Assembly (NCBI RefSeq): GCF_000725625.1
Contig: NZ_JOHS01000023.1
Location: 1-64,000 of the forward strand
Direction: 5' to 3'
DNA from: Streptomyces sp. NRRL F-6676
Lineage (GTDB): Bacteria; Actinomycetota; Actinomycetes; Streptomycetales; Streptomycetaceae
Length of the DNA stretch: 64,000 nt
Numbering within the stretch: the stretch's first letter is position 1; each line of letters starts with the position of its first letter. Below, piece after piece: positions 1 through 8,595 of the stretch. The notes beneath the pieces are model-generated. The model was not told where the DNA came from. It saw nothing but the letters and a program-made list of their open reading frames with translations, and made no database searches. The translations under genes were made by a program, and so were the position numbers.

Positions 1-2
1 GC

Positions 3-1988
3 GTGGGGGGTTCCGCCCCCGGTGGTGGTCTCGGGGCCGGTGCCCCGGGCCCTCGCGGGGGCTCTGCCCCCTGCGCCCCCGAAGACGTGAGGGGCTCTGC
101 CCCCGACGGTGGTTTGGGGGCTGGCGTCCCCGGTCCCGAGGGGGCTCTGCCCTCTGGACCCCCGGAGGGGCCCGCCAGGGGCTCCACCCCCTGCGCCCCC
201 GAAGCCACGAGGGGCTCCGCCCCCGGCGGTGGTCTCGGGGTTGTGTCGCCGGTGTCCGGTGAGGGTACCGGGGACGGGCGCGTCGGTCGGGTGGTGTTGG
301 GGTGGCCCTCGGGGGTGCCCGACGGGGGGCGGCACGGGTTCACCGGACGGGACGGGGAGCGGCTCGACGCCGCGTTGCCCGGGATGGTCGCGCGCGTCGC
401 CAAGGCTCTGCCCGGCGCGGCCCGGCGCGTGCTCGTGCTCGGGTTCGAGGAGTTGATGTACGCGCCGCTGCGGCTCGCGCTCGGGCTGGAGGGGGAGCTC
501 GGTGGCGATGTCGACGTGCGGTTCTCCACCACCACGCGGTCGCCCGTGCTCGCCGTCGATGATCCGGGGTACGCGATACGCAGCCGTCTCGTCTTTCCCG
601 CTCATGACGATCCCGCCGACGGGGCCGGTGAGCGGTACGCCTACAACGTGGCCGGGGCCGGGTTCGACGCCGTTGTCGTCGTCGTCGACTCCGTCGGGGA
701 CACCCCCGCGCTGCACGCGCCCGACGGGTTGCTCATGCGGCTCGCCGAGCACATTCCGTATGTTCTGCTCGCGGTCGTTCCCTCGTACGTGCCCCCGCTG
801 CCCGCTCCCGCCGTCGTCGAAAGGCCTTCCATGCTGTCCGAGCCGCTGCGCGGTCCCGGCTTCTCCTCGTACGCGCCCGACGAGGTCGGCTGGCTGCTGC
901 GGGACCTCTCCGAGGTGACGCTGGAGGCGCCCACCGAGGAGCGCGAGGAGGCCATCCAGAGCGGCGGCGCCCACTACGCCGAGTCCCTGCCGGTGGAGTA
1001 CCAGCCGAGCGAGGAGTACCAGGCCCTCTTCCACGCCGCGCTGGAGACCTCCGCCGCGCGGATCGCCCGCGCCGTCGGCGTCGTCACGGAGACGGTGCTC
1101 GCCGAGCGGTCCCCCCGGCCCGTCCTCGTCTCCCTCGCCCGCGCCGGGACGCCCGTCGGAATCCTGATGCGGCGGTGGGCCCAGTACCGGCACGGTCTCG
1201 ACCTGCCGCACTACGCCGTGTCCATCGTCCGCGGGCGCGGCATCGACGCCAACGCGCTGCGCTGGCTGGCCGCCCACCACGACCCCGCCGACGTCGTCTT
1301 CGTCGACGGCTGGACCGGCAAGGGCGCCATCACCCGCGAACTGGCCGACGCCGTGCGCGAGTTCGAGGCCGCGGGCGGTGCCGCCGGCTTCGACCCGGAG
1401 ATCGCCGTACTGGCCGACCCCGGCTCCTGCGTACGCACCTACGGCACCCGGGACGACTTCCTCATCCCCTCCGCCTGCCTCAACTCCACCGTCTCCGGGC
1501 TGATCTCGCGCACGGTGCTGCGCGCCGACCTCGTCGGCCCGGACGACTTCCACGGCGCGAAGTTCTACCGCGACCTCGCCGGCGCCGACCTCTCCGCCGC
1601 CTTCCTCGACGCCGTCTCCGCCCGGTTCGCCGAGGTGGCCGACGACGCCGACGCCCGCGCCAAGGACCTCCTCGCCGCCGACCGCACGCCCACCTGGGAG
1701 GGCTGGGCGGCCGTGGAGCGCATCAGCGAGGAGTACGGCATCCACGACGTCAACCTCGTCAAGCCCGGCGTCGGCGAGACCACCCGGGTACTGCTGCGCC
1801 GGGTGCCGTGGAAGATCCTCGCGCGGGCCGGCGCCGGTGCCGATCTGGACCACGTACGGCTGCTGGCCGCGCAGCGCGGGGTGCCGGTGGAGGAGGTCGG
1901 CGAGCTGCCGTACTCCTGCGTCGGGTTGATCCACCCCCGCTACACCCGGGGCGCGACCGGCGCCGACGGCAGGGCGGTGGCGCGGTGA
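3..1988 (+). CDS. StiP-type phosphoribosyltransferase/PELOTA protein, 5' end cut by window
   Basis: The C-terminal two thirds match the StiP (PRTase_1) family found in ter (tellurite-resistance-type) operons. Seen: a TRSP-like stretch near residues 135-240 (LVLGFEELMY, STTTRSPV), then from about residue 285 the StiP domain with GGAHYAESLP, VSLARAGTPVGIL and FVDGWTGKGAI, then a PELOTA-like C-terminus ending LIHPRYTR. In that family the enzyme is thought to help make a nucleoside-like metabolite; this is inference from comparative genomics. About the first 80 residues are repeat-derived Gly/Ala/Pro-rich sequence, so the true start is either upstream of the window (usual if a PRTase_2 domain precedes) or well inside. 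It overlaps the next gene by 4 bases. Cytoplasmic enzyme; the domain call is firm, the substrate unknown. Confidence 0.8.
   Translation: MGGSAPGGGLGAGAPGPRGGSAPCAPEDVRGSAPDGGLGAGVPGPEGALPSGPPEGPARGSTPCAPEATRGSAPGGGLGVVSPVSGEGTGDGRVGRVVLGWPSGVPDGGRHGFTGRDGERLDAALPGMVARVAKALPGAARRVLVLGFEELMYAPLRLALGLEGELGGDVDVRFSTTTRSPVLAVDDPGYAIRSRLVFPAHDDPADGAGERYAYNVAGAGFDAVVVVVDSVGDTPALHAPDGLLMRLAEHIPYVLLAVVPSYVPPLPAPAVVERPSMLSEPLRGPGFSSYAPDEVGWLLRDLSEVTLEAPTEEREEAIQSGGAHYAESLPVEYQPSEEYQALFHAALETSAARIARAVGVVTETVLAERSPRPVLVSLARAGTPVGILMRRWAQYRHGLDLPHYAVSIVRGRGIDANALRWLAAHHDPADVVFVDGWTGKGAITRELADAVREFEAAGGAAGFDPEIAVLADPGSCVRTYGTRDDFLIPSACLNSTVSGLISRTVLRADLVGPDDFHGAKFYRDLAGADLSAAFLDAVSARFAEVADDADARAKDLLAADRTPTWEGWAAVERISEEYGIHDVNLVKPGVGETTRVLLRRVPWKILARAGAGADLDHVRLLAAQRGVPVEEVGELPYSCVGLIHPRYTRGATGADGRAVAR
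8..235. repeat. cluster of GGGGCTCYGCCCC-type palindromes inside the StiP reading frame
   Basis: At least six variants of the imperfect palindrome GGGGCTCTGCCCC / GGGGCTCCGCCCC lie within about 230 bases, separated by other GC-rich repeats. They stay in frame with the StiP domain downstream. The same element recurs inside another gene near 21890-22150. It is low-complexity sequence of the kind dispersed through Streptomyces genomes and is unlikely to encode a folded domain. Confidence 0.75.
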
Positions 1989-2818
1989 CGACGCCCGCTT
2001 CCCCTGTCGTGGTCGCCAGCGACCTCGACCGCACCCTCATCTACTCCGCCGCCGCCCTCGGCCTCACCATGCCCGACGCCCGGGCGCCCCGGCTGCTGTG
2101 CGTGGAGGTCTACCAGGGCCGTCCGCTGTCGTACGTCACGGAGACGGCGGCCGGGCTGCTCGCCGAGCTGGGCGGCGCGGCGGTCTTCGTCCCGACGACG
2201 ACCCGGACACGCGAGCAGTACCTGCGCGTCAGCCTGCCGGGGCCGGCGCCGCGGTACGCCGTGTGCGCCAACGGAGGGCACCTGCTGGTGGACGGCGAGC
2301 CCGACCCGGAGTGGCACGCGGCCGTACGGGCCCGGCTGGACGAGGAGTGCGTGCCGCTGGCCGAGGTGCAGGCGCACCTGGCCGCCGCGGCGGACCCGGC
2401 GTGGCTGCGCACGCACCGGACGGCCGACGATCTCTTCGCCTACCTGGTCGTCGAACGCGAACTCCTGCCCGGCGACTGGGTGAAGGAGCTCGCGGTGTGG
2501 GCGGAGGAGCGGGGCTGGACGGTGTCGTTGCAGGGCCGCAAGGTCTACGCCGTGCCGAAGCCGCTCACCAAGAGCGCGGCGGTACGGGAGGTCGCGCGGC
2601 GGACGGGGGCGGGGCGGACGCTCGCGGCGGGCGACTCGCTCCTCGACGCGGACCTGCTGCTCGCGGCGGACGTCGCGTGGCGCCCGGGCCACGGCGAACT
2701 CGCGGAGGCCGGCTGGACGGCCCGCACGGTCACCGCGCTCCCGGAGCGGGGAGTGTCCGCGGGAGAGCGGATTCTGCGGGAGTTCCTGCGCGCGGTGGGA
2801 GAAGACCCGCGCGCCTGA
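1985..2818 (+). CDS. HAD-superfamily hydrolase
   Basis: A 277-residue protein starting with GTG at 1985, overlapping the StiP stop (GTGA). Motif I is SDLDRTLIYS near residues 11-20, with the two catalytic aspartates of the HAD phosphatase fold. A conserved lysine region (PKPLTKSAAVREVA) and motif IV GDSLLDADLL lie near the C-terminus, and the middle holds a cap domain of the Cof/sucrose-phosphatase type. The HAD member is a standard partner of StiP and PRTase proteins in ter-type operons, so it probably dephosphorylates the metabolite made by its upstream neighbour. That coupling is inference from the 4-base overlap and family context. No membrane segment or signal peptide. Confidence 0.85.
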   Translation: MTTPASPVVVASDLDRTLIYSAAALGLTMPDARAPRLLCVEVYQGRPLSYVTETAAGLLAELGGAAVFVPTTTRTREQYLRVSLPGPAPRYAVCANGGHLLVDGEPDPEWHAAVRARLDEECVPLAEVQAHLAAAADPAWLRTHRTADDLFAYLVVERELLPGDWVKELAVWAEERGWTVSLQGRKVYAVPKPLTKSAAVREVARRTGAGRTLAAGDSLLDADLLLAADVAWRPGHGELAEAGWTARTVTALPERGVSAGERILREFLRAVGEDPRA

Positions 2819-3074
2819 GAACTCGGGGGCGGGGAAAAATCCCAGGTCAACCCTGTCGCACGAACCCGCCCCCGCCGCGTACTCTCCCTACACCGCCCGT
2901 TCTTGACCATTTCTCATTCGCCGCTGACCGAAGAGTGCGCACTGGTCACTGATAATTTATGCGTGCCGCGATGAGCCGCATGTCGTGGGAGGGGGGCTCG
3001 CAGCCGCAGAACGCGGCAGCTGCATCTACCCGCGCGCGCAACACCGAGTGCGGAGGGAGACGCAGTCGTGACCC
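2819..3074. other. intergenic region with a possible promoter for the PBP gene
   Basis: No gene is visible. An unusually AT-rich spot, GATAATTTAT at 2951-2960, fits a -10 box (GATAAT), but I see no convincing -35 at the right spacing; a TTGACC at 2903 is too far away. A purine-rich GGAGGGA lies near 3053, about 17 bases before the ATG used for the next gene. Confidence 0.35.
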
Positions 3075-5753
3075 ATGCCCGGCATCGAACCGATGTCCAG
3101 CAGCCCCTGGGCCGTCCCCAATCCGGAGCCGACCATGGATAGCGGGGAGGGCGACGAGCGCCCTGGCATACCCGATCCCTCCGGCGTACCCGTGCGGCCG
3201 GATCATCCCGAACGGTCGGAAGGTTCCGAACAGCCGGAAGGTCCGGAACACTTGGAACGCTCGGAAGGTGTGCAAGGTCCGGAGCGCTCCGAACACCCGG
3301 AGCGCCCGAAGCACCCGAAGCGCCTCGATCATCCGGGCCGTCCGGAACGCACCGCGCCGCGCGAGAACGCCCGGACCGGCGACCACGCCGACGGCGACCC
3401 CGGCGCCGAGAACCCGGAGTCCTCCCACGACGCCACCGACTCCCGCCGCCCCGACGAGACCATGGCCCTGCGTGTCCCGCCGCCGCCGGAGGAGACGATG
3501 GCCCTGCGCCGTCCTCCCTCCCCGGAGGAGACGATGGCGCTGCGCGTCCCGCCGCCGCCCGACGAGACGATGGCCCTGCGCGTCGTCAGCGCCGCCGAGG
3601 CCGAGGCGGCCAGACCCGGCGCCGAACCGCGGGAGCCGGCCCCGCCACGCCGCTCCCGCCGCAAGGCGAAGCCGAAGGCCGCTGCGACGGCGCCCTCCGT
3701 CGTCGCCCGCCTCTTCGCGCCCCTCGCCGCACGCCTGGGTCCCCCGCTCACCGCGGCCGGTGCCCGACTCGCCCCGTACGCCCGGCACTTCAAGCCGGTC
3801 TACCCGCGCCCCGGCCGCACCGACTGGCGCCGCTGGCTGCCGTCCTGGCGGCAGTGGCTGGGCGCCTGGCTGATAGCCGTCGGCCTGGGGACCGGCACCC
3901 TGGCCGTCGCGTACGCGGCGACGGACATACCGGAGAACCTCAACACCTATGCCACCCAGCAGGACAACGTCTACTTCTGGGCCGACGGCACCCCGATGGC
4001 CCGCACCGGCTGGGTGCAGCGGCAGGCGATGCCGCTGAAGGACATCCCCCACGACGTTCGCTGGGCGGTGCTCGCCGCGGAGAACGAGACCTTCTACTCC
4101 GACCCCGGCATCTCCTTCAAGGGCATCAGCCGTGCCGTGTGGCGCACGTTCGGCGAGGGGGACACCGAGGGCGGCTCCACCATCACCCAGCAGTACGTCA
4201 AGAACGTCTACCTGAACCAGAATCAGACGGTCAGCCGCAAGTTCACCGAGGCGATGATCTCCCTCAAGCTCGACAACCAGATGAGCAAGGACGACATCCT
4301 CGAGGGCTACCTCAACACCAGCTGGTTCGGCCGCGGCACCTACGGCATCCAGCGCGCCGCCCAGGCCTACTACGGCAAGGACGTCAGCGAACTCGACGTG
4401 AGCGAGGCCGCGTTCCTCGCCTGTCTGCTCAAGGGCGCGGGGCTGTACGACCCGACGCTGAGCCAGGCCAACCACGCGCGGGCCGTGGACCGGTGGAGCT
4501 GGACGCTCGACCGCATGGTCAAGATCGGCAAGCTGTCCGCCGCCGAACGCGCCACCTACAAGACGTTTCCCGAGCCGCTCAAGAGCAACCCGCTCTACGA
4601 CACCGGCGAGCAGAGCGACTACCTCGTCGAACTGGCCGCCCAGTACGCCAAGAAGTCCGCGCACCTGACGGACAAGGAGTTCGACCTGGGCGGCTACCAG
4701 ATCTACACGACCTTCGACAAGAAGCGGGAGAAGGCGCTCACCGACACCGTCACCAAGGCCCGCAAGAAGGCGCTGGACGACGACCCGAAGGCCGCCAGGA
4801 CGGCTCACTACGGGGCCTCCTCGGTCGCCTCCGACGGACGGATCATCGCCGTCTACGGCGGCCCCGACCACCGTAAACAGGGCTACAACGAGTCCAACGC
4901 GACCACCGTCCCGGCCGGCAGCGCCTTCCTGCCCTTCGTCTACGCCGCCGGGCTCGAACACGGCATCACCAAGAAGCGCGACGCCCCGCGCAGCCCCGTC
5001 ACCCCCGAGTCGGTCTACGACGGCGACGACGCCGTGCCCGTGACCACGCCCGAGGGGCCTTACTGGGACCGCAGCGGCAAGAAGGTCGCCGCGCACAACG
5101 ACGGGAAGAAGGACTGGGGGCGGATCAGCCTGCACGACGCGCTGGCCCACTCCGTGAACACCCCGTTCATGCAGCTCGGCATGGACACCGGCCTGGACAA
5201 GGTGCGGGACACGGCCGTGGCCGCCGGGCTGCTCTCCTCCAGCATGGGCGCGCAGGTGCCCGATCTGTCCCTGGGCAGCTCCCGGCCCAGCACCATCCGG
5301 ATGGCCAGCGCCTACGCCACGTTCGACGCCGGGGGCCGGCACACCGAGCCGTACTCGGTGCGCCGCGTCACGCACAACGGCTCGACGGTGCCGATGGACA
5401 AGCCGGACGTCCGCCGCGCGGTCGGCGCCGATGTGGCCACCGAGGTCACCAAGGCGCTCACCGACGCGTTCCACCTCGCACATCCCACCGCGGCCGCCGC
5501 CTCGGCCAAGGTGTCCGGCAAGGCCGGCACCTCCGCCGTCTGGGTCAAGGCGTCCGGCAAGGCCGACACCCACCAGGACGACACCGCGTCCTGGTACGTC
5601 GGAACGGACAAGGAGGTCTCGACCGCCGTGGTCGTCTACCGCATGGACCTGGCCAAGAGCCTCGAACCACTGCCGTTGAAGGGACTCGCCGGCACCGCCG
5701 ACGACAGCGTCCCCTACGGCATCTGGTCGAGCGCCATGGCCCCGCTCGGCTGA
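3075..5753 (+). CDS. class A penicillin-binding protein with degenerate transpeptidase active site
   Basis: Bifunctional-type peptidoglycan synthase, 892 residues. Residues 1-255 are a cytoplasmic Pro/Glu/Arg-rich tail with four TMALR repeats, followed by a membrane segment near 260-282. The GT51 glycosyltransferase domain follows: catalytic ENETFYSDPG at 336 (usual EDxxF), GGSTITQQ, and RKFTEAMISLKL. The transpeptidase domain comes last, but the expected SxxK motif reads S616-A-F-L, so the catalytic lysine is absent. SVN (about 693) is present and the KTG box is KAGT (about 816). The glycosyltransferase should work; transpeptidase activity is doubtful. ATGs at 3093 and 3135 are alternative starts. 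It probably acts at the outer face of the membrane in cell-wall synthesis. Confidence 0.9.
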   Translation: MPGIEPMSSSPWAVPNPEPTMDSGEGDERPGIPDPSGVPVRPDHPERSEGSEQPEGPEHLERSEGVQGPERSEHPERPKHPKRLDHPGRPERTAPRENARTGDHADGDPGAENPESSHDATDSRRPDETMALRVPPPPEETMALRRPPSPEETMALRVPPPPDETMALRVVSAAEAEAARPGAEPREPAPPRRSRRKAKPKAAATAPSVVARLFAPLAARLGPPLTAAGARLAPYARHFKPVYPRPGRTDWRRWLPSWRQWLGAWLIAVGLGTGTLAVAYAATDIPENLNTYATQQDNVYFWADGTPMARTGWVQRQAMPLKDIPHDVRWAVLAAENETFYSDPGISFKGISRAVWRTFGEGDTEGGSTITQQYVKNVYLNQNQTVSRKFTEAMISLKLDNQMSKDDILEGYLNTSWFGRGTYGIQRAAQAYYGKDVSELDVSEAAFLACLLKGAGLYDPTLSQANHARAVDRWSWTLDRMVKIGKLSAAERATYKTFPEPLKSNPLYDTGEQSDYLVELAAQYAKKSAHLTDKEFDLGGYQIYTTFDKKREKALTDTVTKARKKALDDDPKAARTAHYGASSVASDGRIIAVYGGPDHRKQGYNESNATTVPAGSAFLPFVYAAGLEHGITKKRDAPRSPVTPESVYDGDDAVPVTTPEGPYWDRSGKKVAAHNDGKKDWGRISLHDALAHSVNTPFMQLGMDTGLDKVRDTAVAAGLLSSSMGAQVPDLSLGSSRPSTIRMASAYATFDAGGRHTEPYSVRRVTHNGSTVPMDKPDVRRAVGADVATEVTKALTDAFHLAHPTAAAASAKVSGKAGTSAVWVKASGKADTHQDDTASWYVGTDKEVSTAVVVYRMDLAKSLEPLPLKGLAGTADDSVPYGIWSSAMAPLG

Positions 5754-5789
5754 CGGCCGCCACGTCAACCCGCCACCCCCCTCTCCCAG

Positions 5790-7079
5790 ATGGTGCCCCG
5801 AATGAAACAGACCTCCGGCCACCGCCGCCGCGCCCGTCCCCGCCGGGGCCCCCGCCCCGGGTTCCTGGTCATGGCGTTCCTCCTCGTCGTGGCGTCGCTG
5901 GCCGTCGCCTTCCTGACGCTCAGCCGCTCCGACGACGCCTCTCCGGCCGCCTCCACCGGCGAGGGCACCGGGGCGGCCTCCGCCAAGGCGTCCAAGGAGC
6001 CCGAGTGGGACGGGAAGACGAAGGTGCTCGGGGACGGCTCCACCTCGTACACCGGGCCGCAGCAGGACCAGTTGAAGGTTGTACCGCTGAAGAAGGGGGA
6101 GAAGCCGCCGCAGTTCGTGGTCTTCTCCTGGGACGGCGCGCTGGAGGGCAGCGACCACCTGTTCTCGCACTACCGGGAGCTGGCCAAGGAGTACGACGCC
6201 CATATGACCTTCTTCCTCACCGGCATCTACCTGCTGCCGAAGGACAAGAAGGACCTCTACGACCCGCCGATGCACGACCGGGGCTCCGCCGCGATCAGCT
6301 ACCCCACCGACGAGCACATCCGCACCACCCTGGAGCAGTTGCGCGAGGCGTACGACGAGGGCAACGAGATCGGCACCCACTTCAACGGCCACTTCTGCGG
6401 CACCAAGGGCGGCGGCGACTGGAGCGTGGCGCAGTGGAAGAGCGAGATCGACCAGTTCTACGACTTCGTCGAGAAGTGGAAGACCAACACCGGTTACAAG
6501 GACATCGATCCGCTGCCCTTCGACTTCCGGAAGGAGGTCACCGGCGGCCGTGCTCCCTGCCTGGAGGGCCAGCCCAACCTGCTCAAGGCCATGAAGGACT
6601 ACGGCTGGCGCTACGATGCCAGCTCCCCGGGCGACTTCCAGATATGGCCGGTGAAGAAGAACGGCATCTGGGACTTCCCGTTGCAGATGCTCCCGTACGA
6701 GAGCGGCAAGTACCAGGGCCTGTCCATGGACTTCAACTTCCTCTACAACCAGTCCGACGGGGAGACTCAGGGCGACCCCGCCAAGTTCCCGCAGTGGCAG
6801 CAGCAGACGGTCGACTCGTACCTGGCCGGCTTCAACCGCGTCTACTACGGCAGCCGGGCACCGCTGTTCATCGGCAACCACTTCGAGGACTGGAACGGCG
6901 GCATCTACATGAAGTCCATCGACCAGGTCATCAAGAGCGTGTGCACCAAGAAGGGCGTCAAGTGCGTGTCCTTCAAGGAACTCGCCGACTGGATGGACGT
7001 GCAGAAGCCGGCCACGCTGCAACGGCTGCGCAGTCTCGACCCGGGGCAGTCGCCGGACTGGTCGACCGTGGTGCAGTGA
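5790..7079 (+). CDS. membrane-anchored polysaccharide-deacetylase-like protein
   Basis: 429 residues with a basic N-terminus (RRRARPRRGPRPG) and one membrane segment near residues 26-45, then a Ser/Ala/Lys-rich linker and an extracellular domain. That domain resembles carbohydrate esterase family 4 (NodB fold): FSWDGA near 113-118 in place of TFDDG, and the metal-binding HxxxH as GTHFNGHF near 195-202. It would deacetylate cell-wall sugars or polysaccharide, using a divalent metal. The divergent first motif lowers certainty about activity. It lies 36 bases after the PBP gene on the same strand, so the two may be co-transcribed. ATG at 5802 is an equally plausible start; neither has a strong ribosome binding site. 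Confidence 0.75.
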   Translation: MVPRMKQTSGHRRRARPRRGPRPGFLVMAFLLVVASLAVAFLTLSRSDDASPAASTGEGTGAASAKASKEPEWDGKTKVLGDGSTSYTGPQQDQLKVVPLKKGEKPPQFVVFSWDGALEGSDHLFSHYRELAKEYDAHMTFFLTGIYLLPKDKKDLYDPPMHDRGSAAISYPTDEHIRTTLEQLREAYDEGNEIGTHFNGHFCGTKGGGDWSVAQWKSEIDQFYDFVEKWKTNTGYKDIDPLPFDFRKEVTGGRAPCLEGQPNLLKAMKDYGWRYDASSPGDFQIWPVKKNGIWDFPLQMLPYESGKYQGLSMDFNFLYNQSDGETQGDPAKFPQWQQQTVDSYLAGFNRVYYGSRAPLFIGNHFEDWNGGIYMKSIDQVIKSVCTKKGVKCVSFKELADWMDVQKPATLQRLRSLDPGQSPDWSTVVQ

Positions 7080-7118
7080 CGGCCGCCCGCGGGTAGCGGA
7101 TGGTGACGGGCGATCAGG

Positions 7119-7132
7119 TGATCACGTGATCA
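7119..7132. promoter_or_regulatory. 14-bp perfect palindrome upstream of the amidase gene
   Basis: TGATCACGTGATCA reads the same on both strands. It lies about 145 bases before the GTG of the secreted amidase and just after the deacetylase-like gene. A second, weaker inverted repeat (ACAGA-N5-TCTGT) follows within 40 bases. This looks like a dimeric repressor or activator site, but I cannot name the regulator. Confidence 0.45.
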
Positions 7133-7276
7133 TTCTGCCGCTTCGGACATCTCCGGAACAGATCGGTTCTGTGAAGTTTCCCGACGTCTCTTGTGCATCC
7201 CCCTTCACAGGCGATACGAGGGTCATGGCATCATTCCAGCCCCCGGCGTCCCTGTGCCGGGCAGAGGGGAAACTCA

Positions 7277-8458
7277 GTGAAGTCAAGGAAATTGAGCCGC
7301 AAGCGGCGACGCGCGACCATATTCACGGCGGCGGCCGCCTCGGTCGTCGCGGGCGTGGCCATGCTGCCCAACTGGAGCGCGGGCGCATCGACGGTCGAAG
7401 ACCCCACCGTGGACACCCAGACCAAGGCGACGTTCCAGCGCCTGGCCGACGCGGTCTTCACCGACCGCACGGACGCGCTGGTCGCCGGCGACAAGCAGCA
7501 GTACAAGGGCCGCAAGTCCCTGTCCAAGCGCTTCCACGGCGACGTCCGGCTGTCCAAGTCCCAGACGCGCGACGAGAAGACCGCCGTCTCCCAGCTGCGC
7601 GACCGCAAGAAGCGCCTTGCCGCGCTCGGCGAGCAGTACAGCGGCGGCAAGACCAGCGTCACGCTGAACAAGACCCACGTCGACGGCCGGCACGCCACCG
7701 CCGAGGTCACCGAGACCACGACGCTGACGTACGGCGAGGCGAAGGGCAAGGAGCCGAAGACCACCGGCTTCCAGGCCCACCACAAGCTGTCGTTCACCGC
7801 CGACCGGGACGGAAACTGGCAGCTCACCGGCGTCCGTGACACCGATGACGGCGTCGCCGTCAACCAGCCCACGACGCCGACCGTCGCCGCGCCGGACACC
7901 GCCGACGACGACAACCCGCCGGAGGCCACCCGCGCTGCCATCACGCGCAACCCGGCGGCCAACCCGAAGAACCTGACGTCGGGCACGTACGACTACAAGG
8001 CCATGGCGGACTACGCCAAGAAGTACTGGAGCAACTACAACTCGGACTACCCCGACTTCAACGGGGCGGGCGCGGGCGGTGACTGCACCAACTTCGTCAG
8101 CCAGTCCCTGAAGGCCGGCGGCTGGAAGCACGTACCCGGCTACACGTACGACTTCCACAAGTGGTTCGGTAACGCCGACATCCAGTCGGACTCGTTCGTC
8201 GGCGTCAACGAGTTCTCCTGGTTCGCCCTGTCCTCGAAGCGGGTCACGAGCCTCGCCAACGTCTACCAGCTGGACGTCGGCGACGTGTTGCAGATGGACT
8301 TCAACAAGGACGGGTCCAAGGACCACACCATGATCGTCACGTCCCGTGTCAACGGCGTGCCGTATCTGACGTACCACTCGACCAACACGTACAACCGGTC
8401 GGTGGCGAGCATCATCGCGTCGTACCCGACGGCGGCGTACTACGCGTACCGCACGTGA
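7277..8458 (+). CDS. secreted amidase_6-domain (NlpC/P60-like cysteine) protein
   Basis: 393 residues. GTG at 7277 is chosen because AGGGGA lies just upstream and it gives a proper signal sequence: basic KSRKLSRKRRR, then a hydrophobic stretch to about residue 33. Residues 40-200 are a Lys/Thr-rich module. From about 235 the putative amidase_6 domain contains GGDCTNFVSQ with C270, and KDHTMIV with H350, the likely catalytic Cys/His pair, and YHSTNTYN near the C-terminus. Predicted to be exported and to cleave a peptide or amide bond, probably in the wall. It is followed by a strong terminator and converges on the next gene. Confidence 0.8.
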   Translation: MKSRKLSRKRRRATIFTAAAASVVAGVAMLPNWSAGASTVEDPTVDTQTKATFQRLADAVFTDRTDALVAGDKQQYKGRKSLSKRFHGDVRLSKSQTRDEKTAVSQLRDRKKRLAALGEQYSGGKTSVTLNKTHVDGRHATAEVTETTTLTYGEAKGKEPKTTGFQAHHKLSFTADRDGNWQLTGVRDTDDGVAVNQPTTPTVAAPDTADDDNPPEATRAAITRNPAANPKNLTSGTYDYKAMADYAKKYWSNYNSDYPDFNGAGAGGDCTNFVSQSLKAGGWKHVPGYTYDFHKWFGNADIQSDSFVGVNEFSWFALSSKRVTSLANVYQLDVGDVLQMDFNKDGSKDHTMIVTSRVNGVPYLTYHSTNTYNRSVASIIASYPTAAYYAYRT

Positions 8459-8471
8459 GGTGAGCGGGTCT

Positions 8472-8502
8472 CCCCGCGCCCCTTTTCCTCAGGGGCGCGG
8501 GG
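8472..8502. terminator. bidirectional terminator between convergent genes
   Basis: A perfect 12-bp stem, CCCCGCGCCCCT / AGGGGCGCGGGG, with a 7-base loop. It sits 13 bases after the amidase stop and before the stop of the convergent coiled-coil gene. Its arm is the 3' half of the dispersed GCGCAGTTCCCCGCGCCCCT repeat seen elsewhere in the window. Confidence 0.75.
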
Positions 8503-8595
8503 CTGTACCGAGGTGCGGCTCCGCCGCGCGGGCGCGAGCGGCCACCCACGCACCCGCACCCGCTCCACCACCCCGCCCACCCGAGTTCCTGGGCG

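Noticed and set aside
2946..7022. A 1358-codon minus-strand open frame antisense to the PBP and deacetylase genes
   Set aside because: It mirrors third-position GC bias of the real genes; its translation is low-complexity Val/Gly/Arg text without domains, and the opposite strand encodes clear enzymes.
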